Source of the DNA: Massilia litorea
GTDB lineage: Bacteria > Pseudomonadota > Gammaproteobacteria > Burkholderiales > Burkholderiaceae_D
Assembly (NCBI RefSeq): GCF_015101885.1
Contig: NZ_CP062941.1
Span: 2,976,001-3,040,000 of the forward strand
DNA: 64,000 nt
Reading direction: 5' to 3'
Both the position numbers and the translations under genes were made by a program. Each line of letters begins with the position of its first letter. Position 1 is the first letter of the stretch. Below, one piece after another: positions 8,886 through 18,254 of the stretch. The notes under the pieces were generated by a model. The model searched no databases. It was not told where the DNA came from and saw only the letters and a program-made list of their open reading frames with translations.

Positions 8886-10319
8886 TCATAACTTTCCGCT
8901 GCGCCCGAGCGCGCTGAGGAAAGCGCGGGCCACGCGCATGCCGTTATCGTACGACACGCCCGACACGTCGAGCCGGCTTTGCAGGCTGGCCTGCGGATTG
9001 TCGGTGCTGGCGGTGAGCAGCGTGAAGTTGTACAGCCCCGGGAATTTGCGGTAGGCACGCACGCAGGTGACGGCGCGCAGCGGCAGCGTGTTCGAATGCA
9101 CGAAACGTTCGCTGCAGCGCGGGCTGGTGAGGCGCACGTCGCGCGCTCGTCCCAGGCGGTCGACGCCGAACTGGCTGCTGGCCAGAGCCGCGAAGCGCAG
9201 CGGATGCAGGCTGGCCGAGCGCAGGTAGTGGTGGCTCATCGACACCTGGCCGGTCTGCTGGGTGTCCGATACATAGATGGCCGACTCCATCGCGCAACTG
9301 AGGGTGTCCGAGCTGAAGGAGGCCTCGGCCATGAAGTTCGAGCGGCCCCAGCAGCGTACCTGGCCGGATTCGCGCACCGGTACCCGGTAGGGACCCATGC
9401 TCTTGATCGAGAAGGGGGTGTCGAGCAGCCGCCCGACCATCGCGCGCTGGTGCGCCAGCAATTGCTCGGCAATGAGGGGATTGAAGTCCTTCGGGGCCGC
9501 CGGCTGGCTGGCCACCCGGCGCAGCAATTCCTGCGCATATTTCACCGGCACGAGGAAGCTGACCGCTTCGCCGTCGCGCCGTTTCGAGACATTGATCCCG
9601 GCGACGGTACCGCTCGCCGTCACGCTCGGTCCGCCGCTCATGCCCGAATTGATGGGGCCGCTGAAGATCAGCTGGTCGTAGAAGCTGCGGCTGACCACGC
9701 CGTTGTAGGCGCCTTCGGAAATGGCGAAGCCCAGGTCGAGCGGATTGCCGAGCGAGTACAGGTCCTGCCCCTGGATCAGCTTGACCGGCTTTTCCGGCAC
9801 GATGAAGAAACCGCTGCCGTTGCGGCGCACGCGCAGCACGGCGAGATCGTGCAGCACGTCCACCGCCAGCAATTCGACCGGCCCCTGCTTGCCGTCGGTG
9901 TCGACGAACTCGCCCGCATACACCTCGGGATCGAGCGCCATCTGCGAGACCACGTGGTAATTCGTCAGCACCAGGTTGCTCGTTCCCACCATGAAGCCCG
10001 AGCCGACGGTGGACTGGGTGCGTCCGTTGCGCAATAGCATGCGGATCTGCAGCAGGTCGGCCTGGGCCGAGGAATACAGTTGCTGCGCCGCCGAGGAAGG
10101 CGGCGGCAGGGGCGTCGTGGTATCGAGTTCGCCGGGACCGGGGGCGCTCGGCGTGGTGCCGGGCGGCGTGGCCGGCGGCACGACCAGGGGCGGCACCGGG
10201 GCGGCCGTTGCCGGCGCTGGCGAGGTGGACTGGGAACGTGCTGCCGCGCGCTCGCCCGCCGGGGCGGCAAGGGCAGCGCCGAGACAGCAAGTCAACAGGA
10301 GACTGGCGGCAAGTTTCAT
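8886..10319 (-). CDS. Secreted trypsin-like serine protease (S1C type)
   Basis: A 477-residue exported protease. A signal peptide (residues 1-19, ending AALA) is followed by a Pro/Ala/Thr-rich low-complexity linker (about 20-75). The chymotrypsin-fold domain has a full catalytic triad: His122 in TNYHVVSQ, Asp158 in LHDLAVLRV and Ser228 in SGMSGGP. No PDZ domain follows. Instead there is a roughly 200-residue C-terminal region with four or more cysteines that I cannot assign. It is unlike DegP or DegS in this respect. The substrate is unknown. It is first in an operon with the FHA protein. Confidence 0.88.
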   Translation of the reverse strand: MKLAASLLLTCCLGAALAAPAGERAAARSQSTSPAPATAAPVPPLVVPPATPPGTTPSAPGPGELDTTTPLPPPSSAAQQLYSSAQADLLQIRMLLRNGRTQSTVGSGFMVGTSNLVLTNYHVVSQMALDPEVYAGEFVDTDGKQGPVELLAVDVLHDLAVLRVRRNGSGFFIVPEKPVKLIQGQDLYSLGNPLDLGFAISEGAYNGVVSRSFYDQLIFSGPINSGMSGGPSVTASGTVAGINVSKRRDGEAVSFLVPVKYAQELLRRVASQPAAPKDFNPLIAEQLLAHQRAMVGRLLDTPFSIKSMGPYRVPVRESGQVRCWGRSNFMAEASFSSDTLSCAMESAIYVSDTQQTGQVSMSHHYLRSASLHPLRFAALASSQFGVDRLGRARDVRLTSPRCSERFVHSNTLPLRAVTCVRAYRKFPGLYNFTLLTASTDNPQASLQSRLDVSGVSYDNGMRVARAFLSALGRSGKL

Positions 10320-10429
10320 GGCAGTGGCAAGGCGCAGGCGGCATCGCCCGGGCGATGCCGCCCTGCACAGTCAGCAGTCCGTATCAGAAGTCGGTACTGC
10401 TATCTTGCCACTAATTTGCGTGCAGAACC

Positions 10430-11080
10430 TTACAGTTCGCCATCCTCGGGAACCAGCGCGGCCTGGGGGCTCATCATGTGGCCCAGCTTGGCCTGCTTGG
10501 TGTCGAGGTAGCCGGTATTGAAGGCATTCCGGTTCACCAGCAGCGGTACCCGTTCCGTCACCTCGATGCCCAGGCGCGTCAGGGCGTCGATCTTGCGCGG
10601 GTTGTTGGTCATCAGCTTGACCTGCCTGATGCCGAACTGCTCCAGCATCGGCAGGCATAGTTCGTAGTTGCGGGCATCGGCGTGGAAACCGAGCTGCAGG
10701 TTCGCTTCGACCGTGTCGGCGCCGGCTTCCTGCAGGCGGTAGGCGCGGATTTTATTCACCAGGCCAATCCCGCGCCCTTCCTGGCGCAGGTAGAGGAGCA
10801 CGCCGCGGCCTTCGGCGGCGATGCGTTTCAGGGCGCCCTCGAGCTGGGCGCCGCAATCGCAGCGCTGCGAGAACAGCACGTCGCCGGTCAGGCATTCCGA
10901 GTGGACGCGCGCCAGCACCGGCTCGCCGCTGTCGATATCGCCCAGCGCCATCGCCAGGTGTTCCTTGCCCGTCGAATGCTCGACGAAGGCGTGCAGCGTG
11001 AACTGGGCCCAGGGAGTGGGCAGCGCGCAGGACGTGACATAGTCGAGCAGGGGAGCGGCGGGCGTGGCGGTATTGGACAT
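10430..11080 (-). CDS. ribA: GTP cyclohydrolase II
   Basis: Opens the imidazole ring of GTP to give 2,5-diamino-6-ribosylamino-pyrimidinone phosphate, the first step of riboflavin synthesis. Zinc ligands are the three cysteines in [20 protein letters not shown]. The catalytic/GTP-binding segment [17 protein letters not shown] is intact, and the C-terminal MTNNPRKI is also typical. At 216 residues it is a stand-alone RibA without a fused DHBP synthase domain. No FMN riboswitch is visible upstream. It is divergent from the histidine-kinase gene at 11208. Confidence 0.97.
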   Translation of the reverse strand: MSNTATPAAPLLDYVTSCALPTPWAQFTLHAFVEHSTGKEHLAMALGDIDSGEPVLARVHSECLTGDVLFSQRCDCGAQLEGALKRIAAEGRGVLLYLRQEGRGIGLVNKIRAYRLQEAGADTVEANLQLGFHADARNYELCLPMLEQFGIRQVKLMTNNPRKIDALTRLGIEVTERVPLLVNRNAFNTGYLDTKQAKLGHMMSPQAALVPEDGEL

Positions 11081-11207
11081 GCTGTTTCTGTTACGGTGGA
11101 TGTAACCGGTAAGTATAAGAGAAATCGGCCGCGGCCGTGCATTCGATGGCGGCGCCGGCCTGCGGGCATCGTCCGCATGTTACTCTTGCACCAGAGTAAA
11201 TCATCCG

Positions 11208-13532
11208 ATGCCCATGGACCGTTCCCCGACCTCCCTTCCCGAACAGCAGAGCGCTCCCGCGCCCGTAAGCCGCAGGCCGGCACGGCGCGGCCTCGGTACC
11301 TGGCTGGCGCTGGCCTTCTCGCTGCTGTCGATCATCCTCACCGTGCTGATGGTCGAGGTGGTCGACGTGGCGGCCACCGGGCAAATCGAGACCAGCATCG
11401 GCAACGGCCTGCGCGAGCTGGCGGTGCAGGCCGCGGACAAGCTCGACCGCGGCATGTACACGCGCTACCGCGAGGTCAAGCTGCTGGCACAGCGGCGCGA
11501 CCTGGCGCCAGGCAGTAACGCCCTGGCCGACCGCCGCGCCGTGCTCGACAGCATTCGCGAGTCCTACGGTTTCTACGACTGGATCGGCATGGCCGGCCTC
11601 GACGGACGGGTGCAGGTGGCCGCCGGCCGCCTGCTGGAGGGCGCGGATGTGTCGCAGCGGCCGTGGTTCCGCAACGCGCAGAAGGGCATCTACGTCGGCG
11701 ACGTGCACGAGGCGCTGCTGCTGGCGAAACTGCTGCCGCGCCAGGACGGCGAACCGCGCCGTTTCGTCGACCTTGCCTTCCCCTACAAGGATGCGCAGGG
11801 CAAGACGCTGGGCGTGCTCGGCGCCCACCTGTCCTGGCAATGGGCGCGTTCGATCGAGCGCTCGGTGATCGCGCCGCTGGCCACGCGCGGCAAGGTCGAC
11901 GCCCTGATCGTCGGCAGCAACGGCAGCGTGCTGCTCGGCCCCGCCGGCCTGCAGGGCAAGACGCTCGATCTCGCCAGCCTGCGCGCGGCCCAGCGCCAGG
12001 ATGCCGGCTACCTGGTCGAGCGCTGGCCGGACGGCACCTCCTATCTCGTCGGCTTCAGCCGCAGCCACGGTTTCGAGGACTATCCGGGCCTCGGCTGGAC
12101 CGTGCTGGTGCGCCAAGCCGAGCTGGAAGCCTACGCGCCCGCCAAGGCGCTGCGCCGGCGCGCCCTGGTCAGCGGGCTGGCGCTGGCGGCGCTGTTCTCG
12201 ATCGTCGGCGTGGTGCTGGCGCGCTACATCACGCGCCCGCTCGGGCGGCTGGTGAGCGAGGCCGAGCGCATTCGCGGCGGCGAGAACGTGCAGCTGGCCT
12301 CGGGCGCGGGCAGCTATGTCGAGGTCGAGACGCTGTCGGCGACCCTGAACGCCCTGCTCAGCGACCTGCGCCGGCGCCGCCACGAACTGCGGGACGTGAA
12401 CGCCAGCCTCGAGGCGCGGGTCGAGGACCGCACCCGCGAACTCGAACGCGCCCTGGTCGCGGTGCGCGCCAGCGAGCAGCGCATCGGTGCCATCGTCGAG
12501 GCGGCCCAGGATGCCTTCGTCGGGGTCGACATGCGCGGCCTGGTCACGGACTGGAACAGCGCCGCCGAGCGCATGTTCGGCTGGAAGCGTGCCGAGGTAC
12601 TGGGCTGGCCGATGCCGGAACTGATCGTGCCCGAGCGCTTCCGCCCCAGCACCCATAAAGCCATCGAGATGGTGCGCGCCACCGGCTACAGCCCGCTGCT
12701 GGAGCGCCGCGTGGAGCGCGTGGTGATCGACCGCCAGGGCGTGGAGTTCCCGATCGAGATGACGGCGGGCCTGGCGCAAGGGGTCGAGGGCAGTTTCTTC
12801 GCCGTCTTCCTGCACGATATCTCCGAGCGCAGGAAAGTCGAGCAGCTGAAAAGCGAGTTCGTGGCCACCGTCTCGCACGAACTGCGCACGCCCCTGACCT
12901 CGATCCGCGCCTCGCTCTCGATGCTGGCCGACGGCATCGCCGGCGACCTGCCGCCCGATGTGGCGGGCCTGGTGCGGATTGCAAACGAAAGCTGCGAACG
13001 CCTGGTGCGCCTCGTGAACGACGTGCTCGACATCCAGAAGATCGAGGCCGGCGGCATGCACTTCGAGCGCCACGCCCAGCCGCTGCTGCCGGTGGCCGAA
13101 CATGCGCTGGCCGGCATGCAGGCGTATGCCGATCAACTGGGCGTCAGGCTCCAGCTCGACTGCGAGGAGGCGGCGCGCGGCCTGTCGGCGACGATCGACC
13201 AGGACCGCCTGGTGCAAGTGTTGACGAACCTGCTGTCGAATGCGGTCAAGTTCTCGCCGCGCGGCGGGGCCGTGACGCTGGCGCTGTGCCGGCATGCGGA
13301 CGGCGCACGCCTGTCGGTGCGCGACCAGGGCGCCGGCATCCCGCCGGCCTTCCGGCCGCGCGTGTTCCAGCGCTTCGCCCAGGCCGACGGCGCCGACACC
13401 CGCCAGAAGGGCGGCACGGGGCTGGGCCTGTCGATCAGCAAGAGCCTGGTCGAAGAACACGGGGGGCAGATCAGTTTCGAGACGCAGCAGGGGCAGGGCA
13501 CCGTTTTCCACGTCGACCTGCCGCCGGCGTAA
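11208..13532 (+). CDS. Membrane sensor histidine kinase with cache, HAMP and PAS domains
   Basis: A 774-residue hybrid of sensing and kinase modules. After a short basic N-terminus there is a membrane helix (about residues 30-52) and an extracytoplasmic double-cache-like region (about 55-315, with YGFYDWIGMAGLDGRV and WFRNAQKGIYVGDVHE). A second membrane helix (about 322-342) leads to HAMP (YITRPLGRLVSEAERI), a coiled coil and PAS (about 420-530). HisKA follows, with phosphoacceptor SHELRTPLTSIR near residue 560, then HATPase_c with N-box LLSNAVKFSPRGG and G-box GGTGLGLSISK. There is no receiver domain. The likely partner regulator is not adjacent, but the CheY-like protein at 17714-18109 is a candidate. 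The ligand is unknown. Confidence 0.93.
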   Translation: MPMDRSPTSLPEQQSAPAPVSRRPARRGLGTWLALAFSLLSIILTVLMVEVVDVAATGQIETSIGNGLRELAVQAADKLDRGMYTRYREVKLLAQRRDLAPGSNALADRRAVLDSIRESYGFYDWIGMAGLDGRVQVAAGRLLEGADVSQRPWFRNAQKGIYVGDVHEALLLAKLLPRQDGEPRRFVDLAFPYKDAQGKTLGVLGAHLSWQWARSIERSVIAPLATRGKVDALIVGSNGSVLLGPAGLQGKTLDLASLRAAQRQDAGYLVERWPDGTSYLVGFSRSHGFEDYPGLGWTVLVRQAELEAYAPAKALRRRALVSGLALAALFSIVGVVLARYITRPLGRLVSEAERIRGGENVQLASGAGSYVEVETLSATLNALLSDLRRRRHELRDVNASLEARVEDRTRELERALVAVRASEQRIGAIVEAAQDAFVGVDMRGLVTDWNSAAERMFGWKRAEVLGWPMPELIVPERFRPSTHKAIEMVRATGYSPLLERRVERVVIDRQGVEFPIEMTAGLAQGVEGSFFAVFLHDISERRKVEQLKSEFVATVSHELRTPLTSIRASLSMLADGIAGDLPPDVAGLVRIANESCERLVRLVNDVLDIQKIEAGGMHFERHAQPLLPVAEHALAGMQAYADQLGVRLQLDCEEAARGLSATIDQDRLVQVLTNLLSNAVKFSPRGGAVTLALCRHADGARLSVRDQGAGIPPAFRPRVFQRFAQADGADTRQKGGTGLGLSISKSLVEEHGGQISFETQQGQGTVFHVDLPPA

Positions 13533-13552
13533 CACCGAAGGCGCGCCTGAAT

Positions 13553-15214
13553 CTAGCGCCAGCCGTGCAGGGCAACGCCGCCGAAACTGGGCCAGGCGGA
13601 AAAATCGCGTTCCAGCCCCGGCAGCAGCGTACGCAGGCGAGCGCGGTCCTTGTAAAAGCTGGTGGCGCCGCCGTCGAGCGTGCGTTCGCCGGAGAGGAGG
13701 AAGAGGGTGCCGGATGCTGTCTTCACCGGCTGGCGCAGCAGCACCAGCACCTGCGTATCGCCGGCGCGGGCCAGCAGCAGCGAACCCGCTTCGCCGGCGT
13801 CTGCCCGCACATAGCGCCGCTGCAGTTCCGGCGCCACGCGCCCCGCCTCCAGCGCGATGCGCACGCGCTTGCCGTGCAGCCGGCCCCAGTCGAGGAAGGG
13901 GACGGCGAAGCGGACGATCTGGTCCGGATCGGTACGGTAATCCATCACGGCCAGCCCGTCGGCGGTCGCGGCCAGGCCGTCCAGCAGCGTACGCTTGTCC
14001 GACCACCAGAAAGGCACGACGAATTCGAGCGGCATGCCGGCGGCCGCGGCGTGCAGCGCGCGGGCCATCGCCAGGTATTCGCGCTCGCGCGCGGCCGGAT
14101 CGAGCACGGTGTCGTCCAGCAGGTAGGGTTCGACGTCGAACTGCATGGCGCGCAGCCGCTCCTCGGGCGCGGCGGCGCGGTTGTAGGCCGCATAGGCGCG
14201 GGCGCGGTCGACGGTGGCCGCACGCTGCGCGGGCAGCACCATGTGCGGATCGCCCTCGACGCTGGTCACCGCAATGCCGGCGCGGTGGGCGCGGCGCACG
14301 AAGGCGGCCAGCCTGCCTCGCTCGCGTACCGCCGGGCCGTCGAGCGGCACCACGATGAACAGTTCGCCGATCTTCTCGCGCCCGGCCCAGGCCAGCAGCG
14401 CGTCCGGCGCATCGCGCCACTGGGTGCGCTCCCAGATCCAGGCCGCGCGCGGCTGCGGCTCGCCGGCGACCGGTTCGAGCGCCAGGTGCTCGAGCGTGAG
14501 GGTGGCGGCGCCCGAGGGGCACAAGAGCACGAACTGGCGCCAGTCGGCACGCTCGAGGCGAGCAGGCAAGGCCAGCACCGTTTCGCGCCCTGTGGCGGCG
14601 AGCGCGCCGAGCGGGTACGACGCTTCGCGCGCCGCCGACGAATCGTCCGCTGCCTGCAGGGCGAAATCGCCGCTGGCGCTGTAGCGCGCCGCCAGGCGCA
14701 GGTCCGCCAGCGGCAGCTGCCACGGTCCGTCGATCAGCACGCCGGCGGCACGCTGACCAGGAGCGCACACCAGGCGCAGCTTGCCGTCCACGTGTTCGAT
14801 GCGCACCCGCTCCTCGATCCCGAACGGCCGCACCCGCGCCTCTTTCAGCAGGTTGGCGTGCAGCGGCATCGAATGCCGTTTCGGTGCAGTGCCCGGGCGA
14901 TCCGGCTGGGGCAGGTCGTGGTTCGCCGGCCGGAAGGGGACCTTGCCGGCCGCGCCGTAGAGCAGGATGGTGCGTGCCGGCGTGTCGCCGGCGGGCAGCG
15001 GGTACAGGCTGTCCACAAGGGCCGCGTCGAGCCCGAGGCCGGTGGCGCGGCAGCCGGGCAGCTGCGGCGCCGCGTTCGCGACCAGGACCGTGCCGTCGGG
15101 GAGGGTGGCACGCACGCCGTCCTGCGGCGCCCCCGCGGCCGGGCACAGGTGCAGGGTGCCGGCGTGGGCGGAGGATGACATCAGGATCGCCAGGGCCGCC
15201 AGCAGCCGTTTCAT
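13553..15214 (-). CDS. Secreted TIM-barrel protein, possible glycoside hydrolase
   Basis: A 553-residue protein from the ATG at 15214, which overlaps the upstream glycosyltransferase stop by 4 bases (ATGA). It has a signal peptide (MKRLLAALAILMSSSAHA) and a beta-rich first half. The second half reads like a TIM barrel: KIGELFIVVPLDG, GIAVTSVEGD, LRAMQFDVEPYLLDD (about residues 350-364), LEFVVPFWW, DGLAVMDYRTDPD and RIALEAG. The FDVEPYL strand resembles the acidic catalytic strand of GH18-like or similar barrels. I cannot name the family. Coupling to a processive glycosyltransferase suggests it trims, binds or modifies the exported polysaccharide, an inference from context. Confidence 0.72.
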   Translation of the reverse strand: MKRLLAALAILMSSSAHAGTLHLCPAAGAPQDGVRATLPDGTVLVANAAPQLPGCRATGLGLDAALVDSLYPLPAGDTPARTILLYGAAGKVPFRPANHDLPQPDRPGTAPKRHSMPLHANLLKEARVRPFGIEERVRIEHVDGKLRLVCAPGQRAAGVLIDGPWQLPLADLRLAARYSASGDFALQAADDSSAAREASYPLGALAATGRETVLALPARLERADWRQFVLLCPSGAATLTLEHLALEPVAGEPQPRAAWIWERTQWRDAPDALLAWAGREKIGELFIVVPLDGPAVRERGRLAAFVRRAHRAGIAVTSVEGDPHMVLPAQRAATVDRARAYAAYNRAAAPEERLRAMQFDVEPYLLDDTVLDPAAREREYLAMARALHAAAAGMPLEFVVPFWWSDKRTLLDGLAATADGLAVMDYRTDPDQIVRFAVPFLDWGRLHGKRVRIALEAGRVAPELQRRYVRADAGEAGSLLLARAGDTQVLVLLRQPVKTASGTLFLLSGERTLDGGATSFYKDRARLRTLLPGLERDFSAWPSFGGVALHGWR

Positions 15215-16644
15215 GCCGAAGGCGGAGGCACGCCGGCGGCTTCCTCGCCGATGCCCTTGCGCTTCATCGCGCCCCAGGTCGATTCCTTCCCGCGCGCCCA
15301 GCGCCACAGGCCGACCAGGCGCCACCAGGTATTCAGTTGCCGGTAGCCGAAGTTCTCGAGGATCACGACCAGTCCCAGCATCAACAGCTGCTTGCCGCGC
15401 GGGTAGAGGTGGAAGGACATCTCCTCCAGCAGCAGCCCCGAGGCCGACAGCAGGATGCCCAGCCCCAGCGCCACGAACAGGAAGGCGCCGAAGGCTTCCC
15501 ACGAAATCGCGCCGGTGAGGAAGGCGAACACCATGAAGATATAGCCGCCCAGTTCGATCACCGGCCCGAGCCATTCAAAAAACAGCATGAACGGGAAGGC
15601 AACCCAGCCGGCCACGCCGCCGTTACGCGAACACATCAGGCCCCAGTTGGCGCTCAGGCTCTCGGCCAGGCCGCGCTGCCAGCGCACACGCTGGTTTTTC
15701 AGGGTCGCCAGGTCTTCCGGGGCCTCGGTCCAGCACACCGGATCGGGCACGAATTCGATGCGGTAGGGCTGGCGCTTTGCGCGCAGCGTGCGGTGCATGC
15801 GCACCACGAGTTCCATGTCTTCGCCGATGGTGTCGGGCCGGTAGCCGCCGGCCAGCACCACCGCGTCCTTGCGGAAGATGCCGAAGGCGCCGGAGATGAT
15901 CAGCATGCCGTTCAGCGCCGACCAGCCGAGGCGCCCGAAGAGAAAGGCGCGCAGGTATTCGACGACCTGAAACAGCGCCAGCGGGCTGCGCGGCAGGCCG
16001 ACTTTCGTCAGGAAACCGCCGGAGACCTCGCAGCCGTTGGCGACGCGCACCGTGCCGCCGGTGGCAACCATGGTCGGGTCGCGGAGAAAAGGTTCCGTCA
16101 CCTTCGCCAGGCTGTCGCGCTGCAGGATCGAGTCGGCGTCGACGCCGCAGAACAGCGGATAGCGCGAGGCGTTGATGCCGGCGTTGAGCGAATCGGCCTT
16201 GCCGCCGTTGACCTTGTCGATCACGCGCACGTTCGGGTAGCGCGTCGAGCGGTAGATCTGGCGCACCTCTTTCGTCGGAATCGTGCGCCGGTAAGCTTCC
16301 GGGAAGGGCAGCAGCGCGAACTCGCGCTTCAGCACGTCCAGCGTAGCGTCCTTCGAGCCGTCGTTGATGATCACGATCTCGAATTCCGCATAGGTCAGCT
16401 GCAGCATCGAGCGGATCGAGGCGGCGATCGTCGCCTCTTCGTTATACGCCGGGACCAGGATGCTGACCGGCGGCTCCAGGCCGGAATAGGCGCGCGGCAG
16501 GTCGCCCAGGAACTGCTCCTGGCCGCGCTTGTGCAGGGCGCGCAGCGAGAACAGGTTCAGGAGCAGGTAGCCGCCGTTGAGCGCCACGAAAAAGCAGAGC
16601 ACGAACCAGGTGACGAAGGTGATGACGACATGATAGGTATTCAT
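15211..16644 (-). CDS. Processive family 2 glycosyltransferase (membrane)
   Basis: A 477-residue inner-membrane polysaccharide synthase. One N-terminal helix (about 8-30) precedes the GT-A domain, and three to four C-terminal helices follow (from about 325). All synthase motifs are visible: VSILVPAYNEEATI, NDGSKDATLD, the DxD-type FCGVDADSIL, TIGEDMELVV and QRVRW (QxxRW) near residue 305. This set is characteristic of processive enzymes such as PgaC, hyaluronan or cellulose synthase. The polymer is not known. The ATG overlaps the stop of the HEAT-repeat gene upstream (16641-16644), and the stop overlaps the next gene, so translation is tightly coupled. Confidence 0.9.
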   Translation of the reverse strand: MNTYHVVITFVTWFVLCFFVALNGGYLLLNLFSLRALHKRGQEQFLGDLPRAYSGLEPPVSILVPAYNEEATIAASIRSMLQLTYAEFEIVIINDGSKDATLDVLKREFALLPFPEAYRRTIPTKEVRQIYRSTRYPNVRVIDKVNGGKADSLNAGINASRYPLFCGVDADSILQRDSLAKVTEPFLRDPTMVATGGTVRVANGCEVSGGFLTKVGLPRSPLALFQVVEYLRAFLFGRLGWSALNGMLIISGAFGIFRKDAVVLAGGYRPDTIGEDMELVVRMHRTLRAKRQPYRIEFVPDPVCWTEAPEDLATLKNQRVRWQRGLAESLSANWGLMCSRNGGVAGWVAFPFMLFFEWLGPVIELGGYIFMVFAFLTGAISWEAFGAFLFVALGLGILLSASGLLLEEMSFHLYPRGKQLLMLGLVVILENFGYRQLNTWWRLVGLWRWARGKESTWGAMKRKGIGEEAAGVPPPSA

Positions 16645-17693
16645 ACGGAAGCGCTTTCGGCCATCGCCTGCGACAGCATGTCGGCGGCGAAGCGGTCGGT
16701 GAGGGAAGCGCGCAAGGCCTCCAGGTCGGCGCGCGTGAGCGCCGGCAGTTCGAGCAGGGCCTCGGCGGCGCGGTAGCGCACCCACCATTCGCGGTCGCCG
16801 AGCAGCTGTACCAGGCGCTCGGCGTCGCCGCGTTCGCCGACCCGGCCCAGGGCGCGCGCGGCCTGCACCCGCACCTGCCAGTCCTCGTGCGCCAGCAGGG
16901 CGCGCACCTCCGGCAGGGTCTCGGGCGTACGCACGCCGCGCAGGCCGGCGATCACGACCGGCATCGACCCGCTGTCCAGGGCCGACTTCAGCACGCCGGC
17001 CGGCAGCGCCAGGTGCAGCGCCTCGGCGATGCGCAGCGCGCGCGGCAGCTTGTCTTCGCCCAGCTGCGGCAGCAGGCGCGTCAGCGCACGGGCCGCCGGT
17101 TCGGTCGCCTGCTGCAGGATGCCGGCCGCCAGCGACAGCGCCCATTCCTCGCGCGCGATAAAGAGCGGCACCATGTAGTCGCTTGCGGCCTGCGGGTCGA
17201 TCCGCACCAGCGCCCACAAGGCCGTGAGCGACACCGTATTGTCCGGCTGTCCGGCCATGCGCAGCAGGCCGGGCCAGGCATCGAGGTCGTGCAGGTGGCC
17301 CAGCACCAGGGCCGAGAGCAGGCGCGCCGGACGGCTGCCGCGTCCCAGCAGGCCGCGCGCATAGGCGTCGATCCCGAGACGGCGCGCGACTTCGTTCAGC
17401 GCCTCGTTGGCTTCGCCGCGCAGCGAACCTTGCAGGTGCGCCCACAGGCGCAGGAAGGGCAGGCGTTCGCCGCGCCGCAGCGGGGGCAGGGTGGCCGGCA
17501 TCTCGCCCACGATGGCGGCGTTGAGCAGCGGACGCCAGCGGCTCAGCGCACGCGCATCGCTGCGCTGGCGCCGGCGCAGCATCATGCGCATGGCGATGAT
17601 CTGCAGGGCCAGCAGCAAGGTCAGGATCAGCGCCGCGAAGCCGGTCCAGATGGCTGCGGCGACGAAGGGGTCGGAATGGGGGACCAAGGTCAA
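16641..17693 (-). CDS. HEAT-repeat membrane protein
   Basis: A 350-residue protein with one N-terminal membrane helix (about residues 10-33, AAIWTGFAALILTLLLALQIIA) followed by a basic stretch (RRRQRS) and a long helical-repeat region. C-terminal repeats are clear HEAT units: LPEVRALLAHEDWQVRVQAARALGRVG and AERLVQLLGDREWWVRYRAAEALLEL, each split here by context only. The start is taken as TTG at 17693, with AGGA eight bases upstream; no ATG is available in the gap after the response-regulator gene. Probably a cytoplasm-facing scaffold for the synthase encoded next, with which it overlaps by 4 bases. No catalytic motif is seen. Confidence 0.8.
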   Translation of the reverse strand: MTLVPHSDPFVAAAIWTGFAALILTLLLALQIIAMRMMLRRRQRSDARALSRWRPLLNAAIVGEMPATLPPLRRGERLPFLRLWAHLQGSLRGEANEALNEVARRLGIDAYARGLLGRGSRPARLLSALVLGHLHDLDAWPGLLRMAGQPDNTVSLTALWALVRIDPQAASDYMVPLFIAREEWALSLAAGILQQATEPAARALTRLLPQLGEDKLPRALRIAEALHLALPAGVLKSALDSGSMPVVIAGLRGVRTPETLPEVRALLAHEDWQVRVQAARALGRVGERGDAERLVQLLGDREWWVRYRAAEALLELPALTRADLEALRASLTDRFAADMLSQAMAESASV

Positions 17694-17713
17694 CTGGGCT
17701 GTCCTCGCGCCCG

Positions 17714-18109
17714 TCAGGCGCTGGGGCGGAGATAGCGGCGCACGCGTGCCAGCAGTTCCTGTGGCTGGAAGGGCTTGATGACGAAGTCGCTGGCGCCGGC
17801 GTCGAGCGCGCGCACGGTGTCGCGCTCGGTGTTCTTGGCGGTCAGCATCAGCACCGGCACATCGCGCCAGCTGTCCCTGGCCCGGATCTGCCCCACGATC
17901 TCGAAGCCGTCGACATACGGCAGCATCACGTCGAGCAGGACCAGGGCCGGCGGATTCGAGGTGGCGATGTGCTGCGACGCGGCGCGCCCGTCGGCCATGT
18001 GTACGACCTGGTAACCCTGCCGTTCCAGCATGAAGCGCAGGACCTGCGAAATATGTTCGTCGTCCTCGACGACGAGGACAGTGGGGACGGTGGCCGGATC
18101 TGGTTGCAT
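17714..18109 (-). CDS. Single-domain response regulator (CheY-like)
   Basis: A 131-residue receiver domain with no output domain. Acidic pocket EDDEH near residues 15-19, phosphoacceptor Asp in LVLLDVMLPYVDG near residue 60, conserved Thr/Ser in VLMLTAKN and Lys in FVIKPFQPQE. The linker to the next gene is 20 bases, and it leads the operon of HEAT protein, GT2 and TIM-barrel protein. The simplest reading is that phosphorylation of this protein controls the synthase complex by protein contact, not transcription. The histidine kinase at 11208 or the one at 18995 could be its donor. Both are inferences. Confidence 0.92.
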   Translation of the reverse strand: MQPDPATVPTVLVVEDDEHISQVLRFMLERQGYQVVHMADGRAASQHIATSNPPALVLLDVMLPYVDGFEIVGQIRARDSWRDVPVLMLTAKNTERDTVRALDAGASDFVIKPFQPQELLARVRRYLRPSA

Positions 18110-18254
18110 GCAGTGTCGGTAAGGAGGGGATGAAGCCGATTATAGCCAAGCCCCGCGCCCGGGGCGCCATTCGATGTGGCCGGCGAGCGGGAGAAGGCCG
18201 GTCGAGGCCGCTGATCGTTGCTAAGAAGCAACGGTCAGGGGGCCAAGCCTGGCT

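Noticed and set aside
11091..15146. A 1351-codon open frame on the minus strand over the histidine-kinase gene
   Set aside because: It is Arg/Ala/Gly/Gln-rich shadow sequence opposite and out of frame with well-supported genes (histidine kinase and TIM-barrel protein); such frames are common in high-G+C DNA.
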